Shown here in pieces: positions 1 through 9,396 of a DNA stretch of 64,000 bases. The DNA is from G965214625 sp965214625 (GTDB taxonomy: Bacteria; Pseudomonadota; Gammaproteobacteria; Arenicellales; Poriferihabitantaceae). The DNA lies in assembly GCA_965214625.1 (NCBI GenBank), contig OZ243962.1:992001-1056000 (forward strand), read 5' to 3'. Position numbers and translations under genes: made by a program. Below the pieces are notes generated by a model. The model was not told the origin of the DNA and searched no databases. It saw only the letters and a program-made list of their open reading frames with translations. Within the stretch, counting starts at the first letter, position 1; the number at the start of each line of letters is the position of its first letter.

Positions 1-2
1 TC

Positions 3-452
3 ATTGGATGGAGTCGAACGGAAAAATCCCTGCCCGGAGTGGAATGCTGTCATGGCAACGACCAGCTCCCTATGCTGCTGGAGCAATGTGATTATGTTGC
101 GAGTATTCTGCCTTCGACAGACAGGACTCGCAATTTATTTGATCTGAAACGATTCCAGTGCATGAAAAATGAGGCGGTTTTAATCAATGCCGGTCGAGGC
201 GACCTGATCATTGAAGAAGATCTGCTCATCGCCCTGGACACGGGAATGCTCAAAGCGGCCATACTGGATGTGTTCAGGCAGGAGCCACTCCCTGCAACAC
301 ATCCTTTTTGGAATCATCCCCAAATCACGGTGACCCCGCATGTTTCAGGCTGGCACCTTGATGATGGCCTTCGGGATATCGCGGAGAACTATCGACGGAT
401 GGTCAGTCATCAACCACTGTTGCACGAAGTTGACCGCATCGCAGGCTATTAG
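3..452 (+). CDS. GhrA-like glyoxylate/hydroxypyruvate reductase, 5'-truncated by window edge
   Basis: This is the C-terminal half of a D-isomer-specific 2-hydroxyacid dehydrogenase, a family that reduces glyoxylate or hydroxypyruvate with NAD(P)H in the cytoplasm. The frame is open from base 3, so the true start lies outside the window; the GTG at 39 is internal. The first residues, GWSRTEKSLPGVE, match the segment after the Rossmann glycine motif in GhrA-type enzymes (GWSRS..K..PGVE). All three catalytic signatures are present: Arg in INAGRGDLI, Glu in FRQEPLP and His in TPHVSGW. It converges with the minus-strand formate module. Hydroxypyruvate/glyoxylate reduction would fit serine-type C1 metabolism, but substrate cannot be read from the sequence and GhrA, HprA or a related reductase are all possible. 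Confidence 0.85.
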   Translation: MGWSRTEKSLPGVECCHGNDQLPMLLEQCDYVASILPSTDRTRNLFDLKRFQCMKNEAVLINAGRGDLIIEEDLLIALDTGMLKAAILDVFRQEPLPATHPFWNHPQITVTPHVSGWHLDDGLRDIAENYRRMVSHQPLLHEVDRIAGY

Positions 453-684
453 AAGGCACCACAGCCGACCACCACATTTTACACCCGCTCCATCAAGCCG
501 CAAGGCACGGTGAACTCCCGGTATTGCCCTGCAACCAATGCCGGGACTGCACCCGGTGGATGTTCCAATCGGGGGTCGGCCCGAGAACAGGGCATTTTCC
601 GTGCTGTCTCCCCACCGGATTTGTGACGGTGGAGCCGGCACTCTCGCCGATGCCGGTTGGCCGTCGGCGTCTTTCCCGGCCAAA

Positions 685-2352
685 CTAGAACAAGCCTTCT
701 ACCTTGCCTTCTTCATTAAGCCGAATCCGGTTGGCCGCCGGCGTGCGCGGCAATCCGGGCATGGTCATGATGTCTCCACACACGACCACGATAAATCCCG
801 CTCCAGCAGAAAGCCGGACCTCTCGGATTGACAGCGTATGCCCCGTCGGTGCCCCCTTTCGATTGGGATCGGTCGAAAAACTGTACTGTGTCTTTGCGAT
901 ACAGACAGGCAGCGCACCGAAGCCATTTTGCTGGAGTTCCCTGATCTGGTTGATGGTTTTTTGATCGGCGGAAATCCCATCGGCACGATAGAGTCGGGTT
1001 GCGACCGTTTCGATTTTTTCCCAAATGGGCATCTCGTCAGGATACAGCGGACTGAACTGGCTGACACCGCTGTCCGCCACTTTGGCCACTTCCTGTGCCA
1101 GTTCGATCGTGCCATTACCCCCGTTTGCCCAGTGGCTGGCATCCATCGCTTTGACGCCATACGCTTCGGTTGCCTCACGGACAGCGGCAATTTCATCCGC
1201 CGTATCGGCGCTGAACTGGTTGATTGCAACCACCACCGGCACACCATACAACTTGACGTTTTCGATGTGCCGCTTGAGATTGACACAGCCATCGCTCACC
1301 GCTTGCACATTTTCGCTTCCCAAGTCGTCTTTCGACACCCCGCCATGCATCTTCAATGCACGAACCGTTGCAACAATCACCACCACATCCGGTGTCAGAC
1401 CGGCACTGCGACACTTGATGTCAAAAAATTTCTCTGCCCCCAGGTCCGCCCCGAAACCCGCTTCGGTGATCACGTAATCCGACAATTTCATGGCCGCCCG
1501 GGTTGCGATCACCGAGTTGCATCCATGGGCAATATTGGCAAACGGTCCACCGTGAATAAAAGCGGGATTGTGTTCCAGCGTCTGGACCAGATTCGGCGCC
1601 AGTGCTTCTTTTAACAACACCGTCATCGGACCCGGTCCCATTACCGCCTCGGCACGAACCGGCTGACGATCACGGGTGAATCCAATCACGATCTTGCTCA
1701 GCCTGCGCTGCAGATCCGCCAGATTCTTCGACAGACAGAAAATCGCCATGATTTCAGAAGCGACCGTGATATCAAATCCATCCTCTCGCGGAAAACCGTT
1801 CGAGATTCCGCCCAGTGAGCTGGTAATCTGCCGTAATGCGCGGTCATTCATGTCCACAACACGCCGCCATGTCACCCGACGGCTGTCAATCCCCGCCTGG
1901 TTCCCCCAGTAGAGGTGATTGTCCACCAGTGCCGATAACAGATTATGTGCCGCACTGATGGCATGGAAATCCCCCGTGAAATGCAAATTAATGTCTTCCA
2001 TTGGAATCACTTGCGCATATCCGCCGCCAGCCGCACCCCCTTTCATTCCAAAACATGGTCCCAAAGAGGGTTCCCTGAGACAGACCATCGCTTTCTTGCC
2101 AATTTTGTTCAGGCCATCGGTCAGTCCGACTGAAGTCGTTGTCTTGCCCTCACCGGCGGGGGTCGGCGTGATCGCTGTCACCAGAACCAGTTTTGCATCG
2201 GGCCGGTCTTTCAGGGAATCGATGTACTCCAGGCTGACTTTCGCTTTGGTATGCCCGAAGGGTGCCAGTGCATCATGAGGAATACCGAGTTTGTCGGCTA
2301 TATCGGAAATCGGTTTTATAGGCGCGCTGCGCGCGATATCAATATCACTCAT
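685..2352 (-). CDS. fhs: Formate--tetrahydrofolate ligase
   Basis: Cytoplasmic enzyme that ligates formate to tetrahydrofolate at the expense of ATP, giving 10-formyl-THF; it also runs in reverse to release formate from C1 units. The 555 aa length is the family norm. The ATP-binding loop TPAGEGKTTTS lies at about residues 64-74, and the following LREPSLGPCFGMKGGAAGGGYAQ stretch (written here in part: LREPSLGPCFGMKGG) is the strongly conserved THF/ATP region. It is the last gene of a minus-strand series after the formate dehydrogenase genes, with a 247-base gap before it, so it may have its own promoter. The neighbourhood suggests that it links folate-bound methyl carbon to formate oxidation. 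The start ATG at 2352 matches the usual N-terminus (MSDIDIARSA). Identification is secure. Confidence 0.98.
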   Translation of the reverse strand: MSDIDIARSAPIKPISDIADKLGIPHDALAPFGHTKAKVSLEYIDSLKDRPDAKLVLVTAITPTPAGEGKTTTSVGLTDGLNKIGKKAMVCLREPSLGPCFGMKGGAAGGGYAQVIPMEDINLHFTGDFHAISAAHNLLSALVDNHLYWGNQAGIDSRRVTWRRVVDMNDRALRQITSSLGGISNGFPREDGFDITVASEIMAIFCLSKNLADLQRRLSKIVIGFTRDRQPVRAEAVMGPGPMTVLLKEALAPNLVQTLEHNPAFIHGGPFANIAHGCNSVIATRAAMKLSDYVITEAGFGADLGAEKFFDIKCRSAGLTPDVVVIVATVRALKMHGGVSKDDLGSENVQAVSDGCVNLKRHIENVKLYGVPVVVAINQFSADTADEIAAVREATEAYGVKAMDASHWANGGNGTIELAQEVAKVADSGVSQFSPLYPDEMPIWEKIETVATRLYRADGISADQKTINQIRELQQNGFGALPVCIAKTQYSFSTDPNRKGAPTGHTLSIREVRLSAGAGFIVVVCGDIMTMPGLPRTPAANRIRLNEEGKVEGLF

Positions 2353-2599
2353 CAGAATTCAAATATCCAGATTGTTTATACTTTCTTGATCGAATGCGGC
2401 GTTTCAATCACACATGTTGAACGGTTTGTTTTACTCCCCTCCGTCTTCGTACTTTCACCAAGCAACCGCTCGCAATCGGTACCGCCTGCTCACAACGCAG
2501 GCCAAGTCTCGACTTTTACGCTGCCGGATTTTATTCGATAATATCGGGCCATGGCACTATTTTCGGGTCAAAACAATCGGAATGTGCCGTAAATCGCGA

Positions 2600-5356
2600 T
2601 CAGGCCGCTTCCACCCGGGCGGCACAGTACTTGAATTCCGGGATTTTTCCTATCGGATCGAGCGCTGAATTGGTCAGGGTATTGGCCGCAGCCTCTGCGT
2701 AGCAAAACGGAATGAAGATCATATTGTCGGGAATGCCACTGTCCGACCGGGCCACCATTTCAATGGTACCTCGCCGGGTCGATACTTTCACCTTGTCCCC
2801 GCCTGCAAGCTGCATATTCATCAACGCACCCGGTGACAGACTGGCCACCGCTTCCGGCTCGATCTGATCCAGCACGTCGGTTCTGCGTGTCATCGACCCG
2901 GTGTGCCAATGCTCGAGCTGACGCCCTGTCGTCAGGATCATCGGGTATTGCTCATCGGGCATTTCATCCGGGGGGATCAGGCTCGCAGGAACTAATTTCC
3001 CTTTTTTCGATGCCGTCGGGAATCCGTCGGAAAAGACAATATCATTCCCCGGCCTGTCCGGTGCCTCACACGGATAGGTGACGGCACTTTCCTCGCCGAG
3101 TCGTTCCCAGGTAATATTGTCCAGTGACGGCATCACGGTTGCCATTTCTGCAAACACGTCGCGCGGATGAGCGTAATGCCAGTCAAGCCCAACACGACGG
3201 GCAATTTCCTGGATGATCCACCAATCCTGTCTGGTATCGCCGGGCAATTGCAGCGCCTGACGTCCCATCTGCACCTGACGATTGGTATTGGTCACGGTGC
3301 CGTCCTTTTCCGGCCAGGCTGATGCGGGCAAAATCACATCGGCGTAAAATGCAGTCTCAGTCAGAAACAGGTCCTGTACCACCAGATGTTCCAGCTTTGC
3401 CAAGGCATCACGGGCATGTTGGACATCCGGGTCAGACATCGCCGGGTTCTCCCCCATGATATACATCCCCCTGATCTGATCGTGATGAATGGCATGCATG
3501 ATTTCAACCACCGTCAATCCCCGCTGCGGGTCCAGTGTGGTGCCCCACGCATCTTCGAATTGCGCCCGAAGATTATCCACATCGACCAACTGATAATCCG
3601 GCAGCATCATCGGAATCAATCCCGCATCCGAGGCACCTTGCACATTATTTTGTCCGCGCAGTGGATGTAATCCCGTCCCGGGTCTGCCGACCTGGCCGGT
3701 GATCAGGGACAGCGCAATCAGACACCGCGCATTGTCGGTTCCATGCACATGCTGGGAGATACCCATTCCCCAAAAGATGATCGAAGCCTTCGAAGTGGCA
3801 TAAGTCCGGGCGACAACCCTCAGGGTATCGGCATCAATCCCGCAAACCGGCGCCATTTTTTCCGGCGTGAAATCCCGTATGTGTGTTTTCAGATTTTCGA
3901 AGCCTTCCGTATATCGACTCACATAGTCCCGGTCATACAGTCCTTCGGTCACAATCACATTCAAAAGCGCATTGAGCATCGCCACATCGGACCCGGGCTT
4001 GAATTGCAGCATATGGGTCGCATGACGATGCAGCCCTCCCTTTCTCGGATCCATCACGATCAAGGTCGCCCGCTTGGCCGCCTGCTTGAAAAAAGTGGCT
4101 GCCACCGGATGGTTCGAGACCGGATTGGCCCCGATCACAATAATACAGTCCGCATCCTGTACCGCGTTAAACGGTGCGGAAACCGCACCGGAACCGACCC
4201 CTTCCAACAAGGCTGCCACCGAAGAGGCATGACACAACCGAGTGCAATGATCCACATTATTGGTTCCAAAACCGGTTCGCACCAGTTTTTGAAACAGGTA
4301 AGCCTCTTCGTTGGAACACTTGGCGGATCCGAAACCCGCCAATGCCTGACTGCCATGCTGATCACGCAGCGCCTTTAATCCGCCACCGGCCAATGCCAGC
4401 GCCTCGTCCCAGGTCGCTTCCCGAAAATGCGTATAGGGATTCGACGGGTCCAGATCAAGATCGCCCCTTTTGGTTGATTTTTCCAATCGAATCAATGGTT
4501 TGGTCAGGCGGTGAGGATGGCGCACGTAGTCAAATCCAAAACGCCCCTTGACACACAGCCGATTTTGATTTGCCGGGCCTTCTTTGCCTTGCACCGCAAC
4601 GATTGCATTGTCCTTCACCTGGTAGGTGATCTGGCAACCGACGCCACAATAGGGACACACACTGTGCGTTTCAGACAACTGCGACCGGGGATCGGCATAT
4701 TTTGCCACTCCGGATGCATCCACCAGACTGGACTCCATCAAGGCGCCCGTCGGGCATGCCTGGACACATTCTCCGCAGGCGACACAACTGCTCTCGCCCA
4801 TGGGATCATTCTGATCGAAGACGATCTGCGCCAGATGTCCCCGAAATGCCATCCCGATCACATCATTGACCTGGACTTCCCGACAGGCCCTGACACACAG
4901 ATTACATTGAATACAGGCATCAAGTGCAACCTGCATGGCGGGGTGGCTTCGGTCCGGTTGGGGCACTTCGCGAGGCGCAAAACGACTGGTTTCAATATTC
5001 AGCCTGTCGGCCCACTGCCACAATCGGGAACTTTTCTCATGCGCGACCGCACGGGCCGGCTGGTCTGCAACCAATAATTCCATGACCAGCGACTGCGCTT
5101 TTCTGGCCCGTTGATTATTCGAGGTCACCACCATGCCCTCACTGGGTTTGCGGAGGCAGGATGCCGCCAGAACGCGCTCGCCCTCGATTTCGACCATACA
5201 GGCGCGGCAGTTGCCATCCGGACGGTAACCGGGCTGATCCAGATAGCATAAATGGGGAATATCCACTTCATACCGTTTTGCCACCTGCCAGATCGTTTCA
5301 TCCGCACCGCCCAGCACGGTCCGGCCATCCAGCGTGAATTCGATCATCCCGGTCAT
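2600..5356 (-). CDS. fdsA: NAD-dependent formate dehydrogenase, molybdenum alpha subunit
   Basis: Catalytic subunit of a soluble formate dehydrogenase oxidising formate to CO2 and passing electrons through Fe-S clusters to the NAD-reducing subunit. 918 aa. Visible order: N-terminal NuoG-like [2Fe-2S] cysteines at 37, 50, 53 and 67; two ferredoxin-type [4Fe-4S] sites (C148/151/154/158 and C191/194/197/201); a further cluster C234/237/241/268; then the bis-MGD molybdopterin domain to the C-terminus. The active-site motif is RLCHASS with Cys375-His376, so it is a cysteine enzyme, not a selenocysteine one. The start at 5356 overlaps the upstream stop by one base and has a strong ribosome site 7 bases away. 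No fdhD or small delta subunit gene is visible nearby; they would have to lie elsewhere. Confidence 0.95.
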   Translation of the reverse strand: MTGMIEFTLDGRTVLGGADETIWQVAKRYEVDIPHLCYLDQPGYRPDGNCRACMVEIEGERVLAASCLRKPSEGMVVTSNNQRARKAQSLVMELLVADQPARAVAHEKSSRLWQWADRLNIETSRFAPREVPQPDRSHPAMQVALDACIQCNLCVRACREVQVNDVIGMAFRGHLAQIVFDQNDPMGESSCVACGECVQACPTGALMESSLVDASGVAKYADPRSQLSETHSVCPYCGVGCQITYQVKDNAIVAVQGKEGPANQNRLCVKGRFGFDYVRHPHRLTKPLIRLEKSTKRGDLDLDPSNPYTHFREATWDEALALAGGGLKALRDQHGSQALAGFGSAKCSNEEAYLFQKLVRTGFGTNNVDHCTRLCHASSVAALLEGVGSGAVSAPFNAVQDADCIIVIGANPVSNHPVAATFFKQAAKRATLIVMDPRKGGLHRHATHMLQFKPGSDVAMLNALLNVIVTEGLYDRDYVSRYTEGFENLKTHIRDFTPEKMAPVCGIDADTLRVVARTYATSKASIIFWGMGISQHVHGTDNARCLIALSLITGQVGRPGTGLHPLRGQNNVQGASDAGLIPMMLPDYQLVDVDNLRAQFEDAWGTTLDPQRGLTVVEIMHAIHHDQIRGMYIMGENPAMSDPDVQHARDALAKLEHLVVQDLFLTETAFYADVILPASAWPEKDGTVTNTNRQVQMGRQALQLPGDTRQDWWIIQEIARRVGLDWHYAHPRDVFAEMATVMPSLDNITWERLGEESAVTYPCEAPDRPGNDIVFSDGFPTASKKGKLVPASLIPPDEMPDEQYPMILTTGRQLEHWHTGSMTRRTDVLDQIEPEAVASLSPGALMNMQLAGGDKVKVSTRRGTIEMVARSDSGIPDNMIFIPFCYAEAAANTLTNSALDPIGKIPEFKYCAARVEAA

Positions 5357-7059
5357 CAGAGATCCTCCTTAAAGTATTTCAGGACACAGTTTATCGGATT
5401 CCCTGCCGCCTGACCCAACCCGCAGATGGATGCATCCGTCATCACCTGACTCAAATCGCTCAACAGATCCACATCCCATTGGGGTTTGACCATCGCCTTG
5501 ACCGACTTTTCCGTTCCGACCCGGCACGGGGTGCATTGACCGCAACTTTCATCCTGGAAAAACCGCATCAGATTCAATGCCACCGTTTTCATGTTGTCCT
5601 GGTCGCTGAAAACGACGATGGCGGCAGACCCGATAAAGCAGCCGTGCTTTTGCAAGGTATCAAAATCCAGCGGTTCATCCGCCAGCGTCGCCGGCAGGAT
5701 GCCGCCCGATGCCCCTCCCGGCAGATAACCCTTGAAGACATGTCCCTCCTGCATTCCACCGCAGTAGTCCTCAAGGAGCCGGTTCATGGTGATCCCGGCC
5801 GGCGCCAGCTTGACACCCGGGTTGTTAACCCGTCCGGAGACCGAGTAACTGCGCCAGCCCTGACGACCATTGGTTCCTGCGTCCGCATACCATTTCGGCC
5901 CCTTTTCAATAATATCGCGCACCCAGTACAGTGTCTCCACATTGTTTTCCAGGGTCGGTCTTCCAAACAATCCGATTTCGGCCACATAGGGCGGACGGTT
6001 CCTGGGCAATCCCCGCTTCCCTTCGATGGATTCGATCATCGCCGATTCCTCTCCACAGATATACGCACCGGCCCCACGGCGGACTTCAATATCCACATGC
6101 GCCGCCAAACCGGCCTCCCGTACCACGTTCAGTTCGTCCTTCAACAGGGCCAAGATGGCCGGATACTCATCGCGCACATAAACATAACTTTTTTCAGTAT
6201 CCACCGCCCACGCGGCAATCAACATCCCCTCGATAAACCGGTGGGGATCCGTTTCCAGATAGTGACGATCCTTGAACGTGCCGGGTTCGCCTTCGTCAGC
6301 GTTCACCGCCATCATTCTCGGTCCTTCATAACCACGGACAATAGCCCACTTCCGACCCGCCGGAAAACCCGCGCCCCCCAGCCCCCGAAGGGCTGATTCA
6401 TTGAGGAACTGGATAACCTGTTCAGGGGTCAGCGCACCCGACAGACAGCGTCTCAGCAGTTGATAGCCGCCCGCTTGAAGATACGCCTCAAAGGAAATAT
6501 AGGACGGTGCCGGGGGATGGATATACCCCGATCGTGCCGCCTGCAAGACGGTCTCGGCCTGCGCATGACCGATATGATTGTGCCCCACTTCGACAACCGG
6601 TGCACTGTCACACCGTCCCATGCACGGTGCCCTGAGCACACGAAGGTTGTCATCATTGCAACCCGATTCAAGATCCGCAATCAAATGCTCCGCACCGGCC
6701 AACTGGCAGGTAATGCTGTCACAAACACGGATGGTTGTCTTCGGGGGGGGTGTCTCCCCCTCTTTGATGACATCGAAATGGGCATAAAATGTTGCCACTT
6801 CATAGACTTCTGTCTGGGACAGTCGCATCAAGCTGGCCAACGCAGCCAAGTGCGAGGAGGACAGGCAACCGAACTCGTCCTGGATCAAATGCAGGTATTC
6901 GATCAGCATGTCCCGCCTCAGTGGTCCGGTTCCGACCAGTGTCTTGACCTGATCTACCGCCTGTGTCTCAACCTGTCGGCCTTTGAGTTCCGGCCGCGTC
7001 CGTTTGCGTCCACGACCCGGATGGCCCCGTCTCGCAATGGAACCCGTCACTGCACTCAT
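5356..7059 (-). CDS. fdsB: Formate dehydrogenase fused gamma-beta subunit (NuoE-NuoF type), NAD-reducing
   Basis: Diaphorase part of the formate dehydrogenase: takes electrons from the molybdenum subunit and reduces NAD+ through FMN. 567 aa, which is the sum of the usual separate gamma and beta subunits. Residues about 45-160 form a NuoE-like thioredoxin-fold domain with [2Fe-2S] cysteines C113, C118, C146 and C150. From about residue 205 a NuoF-like domain begins (LRGLGGAGFPAGRKW, the NADH/FMN region) and ends with the [4Fe-4S] set C506, C509, C512 and C546. The first 40 residues are basic and low in conservation, so the real start could be internal. It precedes the alpha gene with a one-base stop/start overlap. 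The fused arrangement is known in some bacteria; separate fdsG and fdsB genes are the more familiar form. Confidence 0.93.
   Translation of the reverse strand: MSAVTGSIARRGHPGRGRKRTRPELKGRQVETQAVDQVKTLVGTGPLRRDMLIEYLHLIQDEFGCLSSSHLAALASLMRLSQTEVYEVATFYAHFDVIKEGETPPPKTTIRVCDSITCQLAGAEHLIADLESGCNDDNLRVLRAPCMGRCDSAPVVEVGHNHIGHAQAETVLQAARSGYIHPPAPSYISFEAYLQAGGYQLLRRCLSGALTPEQVIQFLNESALRGLGGAGFPAGRKWAIVRGYEGPRMMAVNADEGEPGTFKDRHYLETDPHRFIEGMLIAAWAVDTEKSYVYVRDEYPAILALLKDELNVVREAGLAAHVDIEVRRGAGAYICGEESAMIESIEGKRGLPRNRPPYVAEIGLFGRPTLENNVETLYWVRDIIEKGPKWYADAGTNGRQGWRSYSVSGRVNNPGVKLAPAGITMNRLLEDYCGGMQEGHVFKGYLPGGASGGILPATLADEPLDFDTLQKHGCFIGSAAIVVFSDQDNMKTVALNLMRFFQDESCGQCTPCRVGTEKSVKAMVKPQWDVDLLSDLSQVMTDASICGLGQAAGNPINCVLKYFKEDL
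5364..5370 (-). promoter_or_regulatory. Ribosome binding site of the formate dehydrogenase alpha gene
   Basis: On the minus strand AAGGAGG stands seven bases before the ATG at 5356 and lies inside the last codons of the upstream gene. It decides the start at 5356 rather than the internal Met three codons later, and indicates translational coupling of the two subunits. Confidence 0.75.
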
Positions 7060-7134
7060 ATCACAGAGTCTCCTAAACTGGCATTGTCACATCAATCAAT
7101 ATGTCCGTCCCGGCGTGTGACCGCACCGGGAACA

Positions 7135-8007
7135 TCAGATCAGAACCCGTTTCAATGTCACACCCAAGGCAGCCGGCGAATCGGCAACCGCCACACCCGC
7201 CCCCTTCAGCGCCTCAATCTTATCACCCGCGCTGCCCTTTCCACCGGCGATAATGGCACCGGCATGGCCCATCCGTCGCCCCGGAGGTGCCGTCACCCCG
7301 GCAATAAACGCACACATCGGCTTTTTGATATTACTTTGTTTGATAAATTCGGCCGCTTCCTCTTCAGCGGTCCCGCCGATCTCCCCGATCATGATGATCG
7401 AGCCTGTCTCCGGATCCGCCAGGAACAGCTCGAGACAGTCGATAAAATTGGTTCCATTGACCGGGTCACCACCGATACCGATGCAGGTACTCTGTCCCAA
7501 CCCGGCCACCGTCGTTTGTGCCACGGCTTCGTACGTCAGTGTCCCGGACCGGGATACAATGCCGACATGGCCCTTTGCATGGATGTGGCCCGGCATGATC
7601 CCAATCTTGCACGCATCCGGTGTAATAATGCCCGGACAATTGGGACCGATCAGCCGGCTGGCGGATTTTTCCAGCACGCGTTTCACTTTCACCATATCCA
7701 GGACCGGCACCCCCTCAGTAATACAAACGATCAATGGCACTTCGGCATCAATGGCTTCCAAAATCGCATCGGCCGCAAAGGGCGGCGGGACATAAATCAC
7801 CGATGCATTCGCCCCGGTTTTTTCCACCGCCTCAATAACGGTGTCAAACACCGGCAACCCAAGGTGGACCTGACCACCCTTGCCCGGGGTCACTCCGCCG
7901 ACCATCTGTGTTCCGTATTGAATCGCCTGCTGGCTGTGAAAGGTGGCCTGTGAACCGGTAAAACCCTGGCAGATGACGCGGGTGGACTGATCAACTAATA
8001 CCGACAT
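7135..8007 (-). CDS. Succinate/malate--CoA ligase, alpha subunit
   Basis: Alpha subunit of an ADP/GDP-forming acyl-CoA ligase. 290 aa, the usual SucD length. The CoA-binding Rossmann start (VICQGFTGSQATFHSQQAI) and the phosphohistidine motif GRRMGHAGAI with His248 are present, so the phosphoryl relay is intact. It follows the beta subunit with a TAATG stop/start overlap and has GGGAG ahead of its ATG. In a TCA-cycle setting this would be succinyl-CoA synthetase (sucD). Here no sucAB, mdh or sdh genes are adjacent; instead formate dehydrogenase and fhs follow, so a malate thiokinase (mtkB) role in a serine-type cycle is a real alternative. The sequence alone does not decide. Confidence 0.9.
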   Translation of the reverse strand: MSVLVDQSTRVICQGFTGSQATFHSQQAIQYGTQMVGGVTPGKGGQVHLGLPVFDTVIEAVEKTGANASVIYVPPPFAADAILEAIDAEVPLIVCITEGVPVLDMVKVKRVLEKSASRLIGPNCPGIITPDACKIGIMPGHIHAKGHVGIVSRSGTLTYEAVAQTTVAGLGQSTCIGIGGDPVNGTNFIDCLELFLADPETGSIIMIGEIGGTAEEEAAEFIKQSNIKKPMCAFIAGVTAPPGRRMGHAGAIIAGGKGSAGDKIEALKGAGVAVADSPAALGVTLKRVLI

Positions 8008-9191
8008 TATGTGTTCTCCCGATGTGCGCTTCGATTAACCCGGTCAACGACTTTTTGGGCCGCATCCGCCAGATCATTCGCCGAGATGATCGGCAAACCG
8101 GAATCAGCCAGAATCGCTTTCCCCTTTTCGACATTGGTTCCTTCAAGCCGCACCACAAGCGGGACATTCAAGCTGACTTCCCTGGCCGCCGAAACAATGC
8201 CTTCGGCAATCACGTCGCAACGCATGATCCCGCCAAAAATATTCACCAGTATACCCTTCACATTCGGATCGGACAGGATGATTTTGAAGGCCACTGTCAC
8301 CCGTTCGGCCGTCGCCCCGCCCCCCACATCCAGAAAATTGGCCGGTGACCCCCCATGCAACTGGATGATATCCATGGTTGCCATCGCCAGTCCGGCCCCG
8401 TTGACCATGCAGCCGATTGAACCGTCAAGCTTGATGTAGTTCAACTCATATTCGCTAGCCTCAACCTCGGCCGCATCCTCTTCATCCTTGTCCCTCAGCG
8501 CTTCGACGTCCGGATGCCGATAGAGCGCGTTGCTGTCGAAATTCATCTTCGCATCCAGCGCAATCAACGCCCCATCCCCTTTGACGACCAGTGGGTTAAT
8601 TTCGACCAGACTGGCATCCAATTCGGTAAATGCTCGGTACATCGACTGCAGGAAATGGACCGCGGAACGCACCTGACTGCCGGACAGGCCGAGTCCGAAA
8701 GCGAGTTTGCGGGCGTGGAAGGGCTGTAAGCCGACTGCGGGGTCCACCACCACCTGATTGATTTTCTCCGGGGTGTTGGCGGCCACTTCCTCAATATCCA
8801 TTCCCCCTTCGGTCGACGCAATCACCGTGACCCGACTGCTCTTTCGATCCACCAGCAGCCCCAAGTACAGTTCCCGTGCAATGTCACAACCCTCCTCAAT
8901 ATACAATCGCCTCACTGGCTGTCCCTGTGGACCGGTCTGGTGGGTAACCAGCTGCATCCCGAGTATCTCAGTCGCCGTGCTTTCCAGTGCCGCCATCGAA
9001 TTGACCACCTTGACACCCCCGCCCTTGCCGCGTCCCCCTGCATGAATCTGCGCCTTGACCACCCACACCGGTCCGCCGAGCTGCGCGGCAACCGTCACCG
9101 CCTCGTCCACGCTAAACGCCACATCACCCCTTGGAACCGCCACACCAAACTGCGCCAGCAACGATTTCGCCTGATACTCGTGTATATTCAT
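8007..9191 (-). CDS. Succinate/malate--CoA ligase, beta subunit
   Basis: Beta subunit of the same ligase, with an ATP-grasp domain that binds nucleotide and the carboxylic acid. 394 aa from the ATG at 9191; this start gives the canonical N-terminus MNIHEYQAK, while the longer frame to 9230 adds 13 unconserved residues. AQIHAGGRGKGGGVKV is the nucleotide-binding lysine/glycine loop, and NPLVVKGDG, LDAKMNFD, the GCMVNGAGLAMATMD block and NIFGGIMRCDVIAEGI are family hallmarks. The last motif is the same as in many SucC proteins, which slightly favours succinate; the gene context (formate and folate enzymes) favours malate. It is first of the pair and is preceded by about 200 non-coding bases after pyruvate kinase. 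Confidence 0.9.
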   Translation of the reverse strand: MNIHEYQAKSLLAQFGVAVPRGDVAFSVDEAVTVAAQLGGPVWVVKAQIHAGGRGKGGGVKVVNSMAALESTATEILGMQLVTHQTGPQGQPVRRLYIEEGCDIARELYLGLLVDRKSSRVTVIASTEGGMDIEEVAANTPEKINQVVVDPAVGLQPFHARKLAFGLGLSGSQVRSAVHFLQSMYRAFTELDASLVEINPLVVKGDGALIALDAKMNFDSNALYRHPDVEALRDKDEEDAAEVEASEYELNYIKLDGSIGCMVNGAGLAMATMDIIQLHGGSPANFLDVGGGATAERVTVAFKIILSDPNVKGILVNIFGGIMRCDVIAEGIVSAAREVSLNVPLVVRLEGTNVEKGKAILADSGLPIISANDLADAAQKVVDRVNRSAHRENT

Positions 9192-9396
9192 TATCGATTC
9201 TACTATCCCATTTGGTATACAATATACCACACTATCCGGTCATGCCATCCGCCCCTGCGTGACACCAAAGAAAAGGGCGATTATACCCCGGTCAGCCTGA
9301 AACTGCGGGCACCCGGACCGAAATTCGTATCATTTATGACAATGCGTCGCCCCGTGAAACCATGCAGACCGTGATGGCTTGATCACCGGGTCTGCG

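Noticed and set aside
453..684. GC-rich, hairpin-forming interval after the GhrA-like gene, considered as an RNA gene or riboswitch
   Set aside because: No match to RNase P, tmRNA, 6S, SRP, glycine, THF or B12 riboswitch landmarks could be found by eye.
838..1614. 258-codon plus-strand open frame
   Set aside because: Antisense shadow of formate-tetrahydrofolate ligase; GC-rich codons in the real gene leave the antisense open.
2600..5356. Selenocysteine in formate dehydrogenase
   Set aside because: No in-frame TGA; the active-site position is Cys375.
6460..7953. 497-codon plus-strand open frame
   Set aside because: Antisense of the formate dehydrogenase fused subunit and ligase alpha gene; no family motif.
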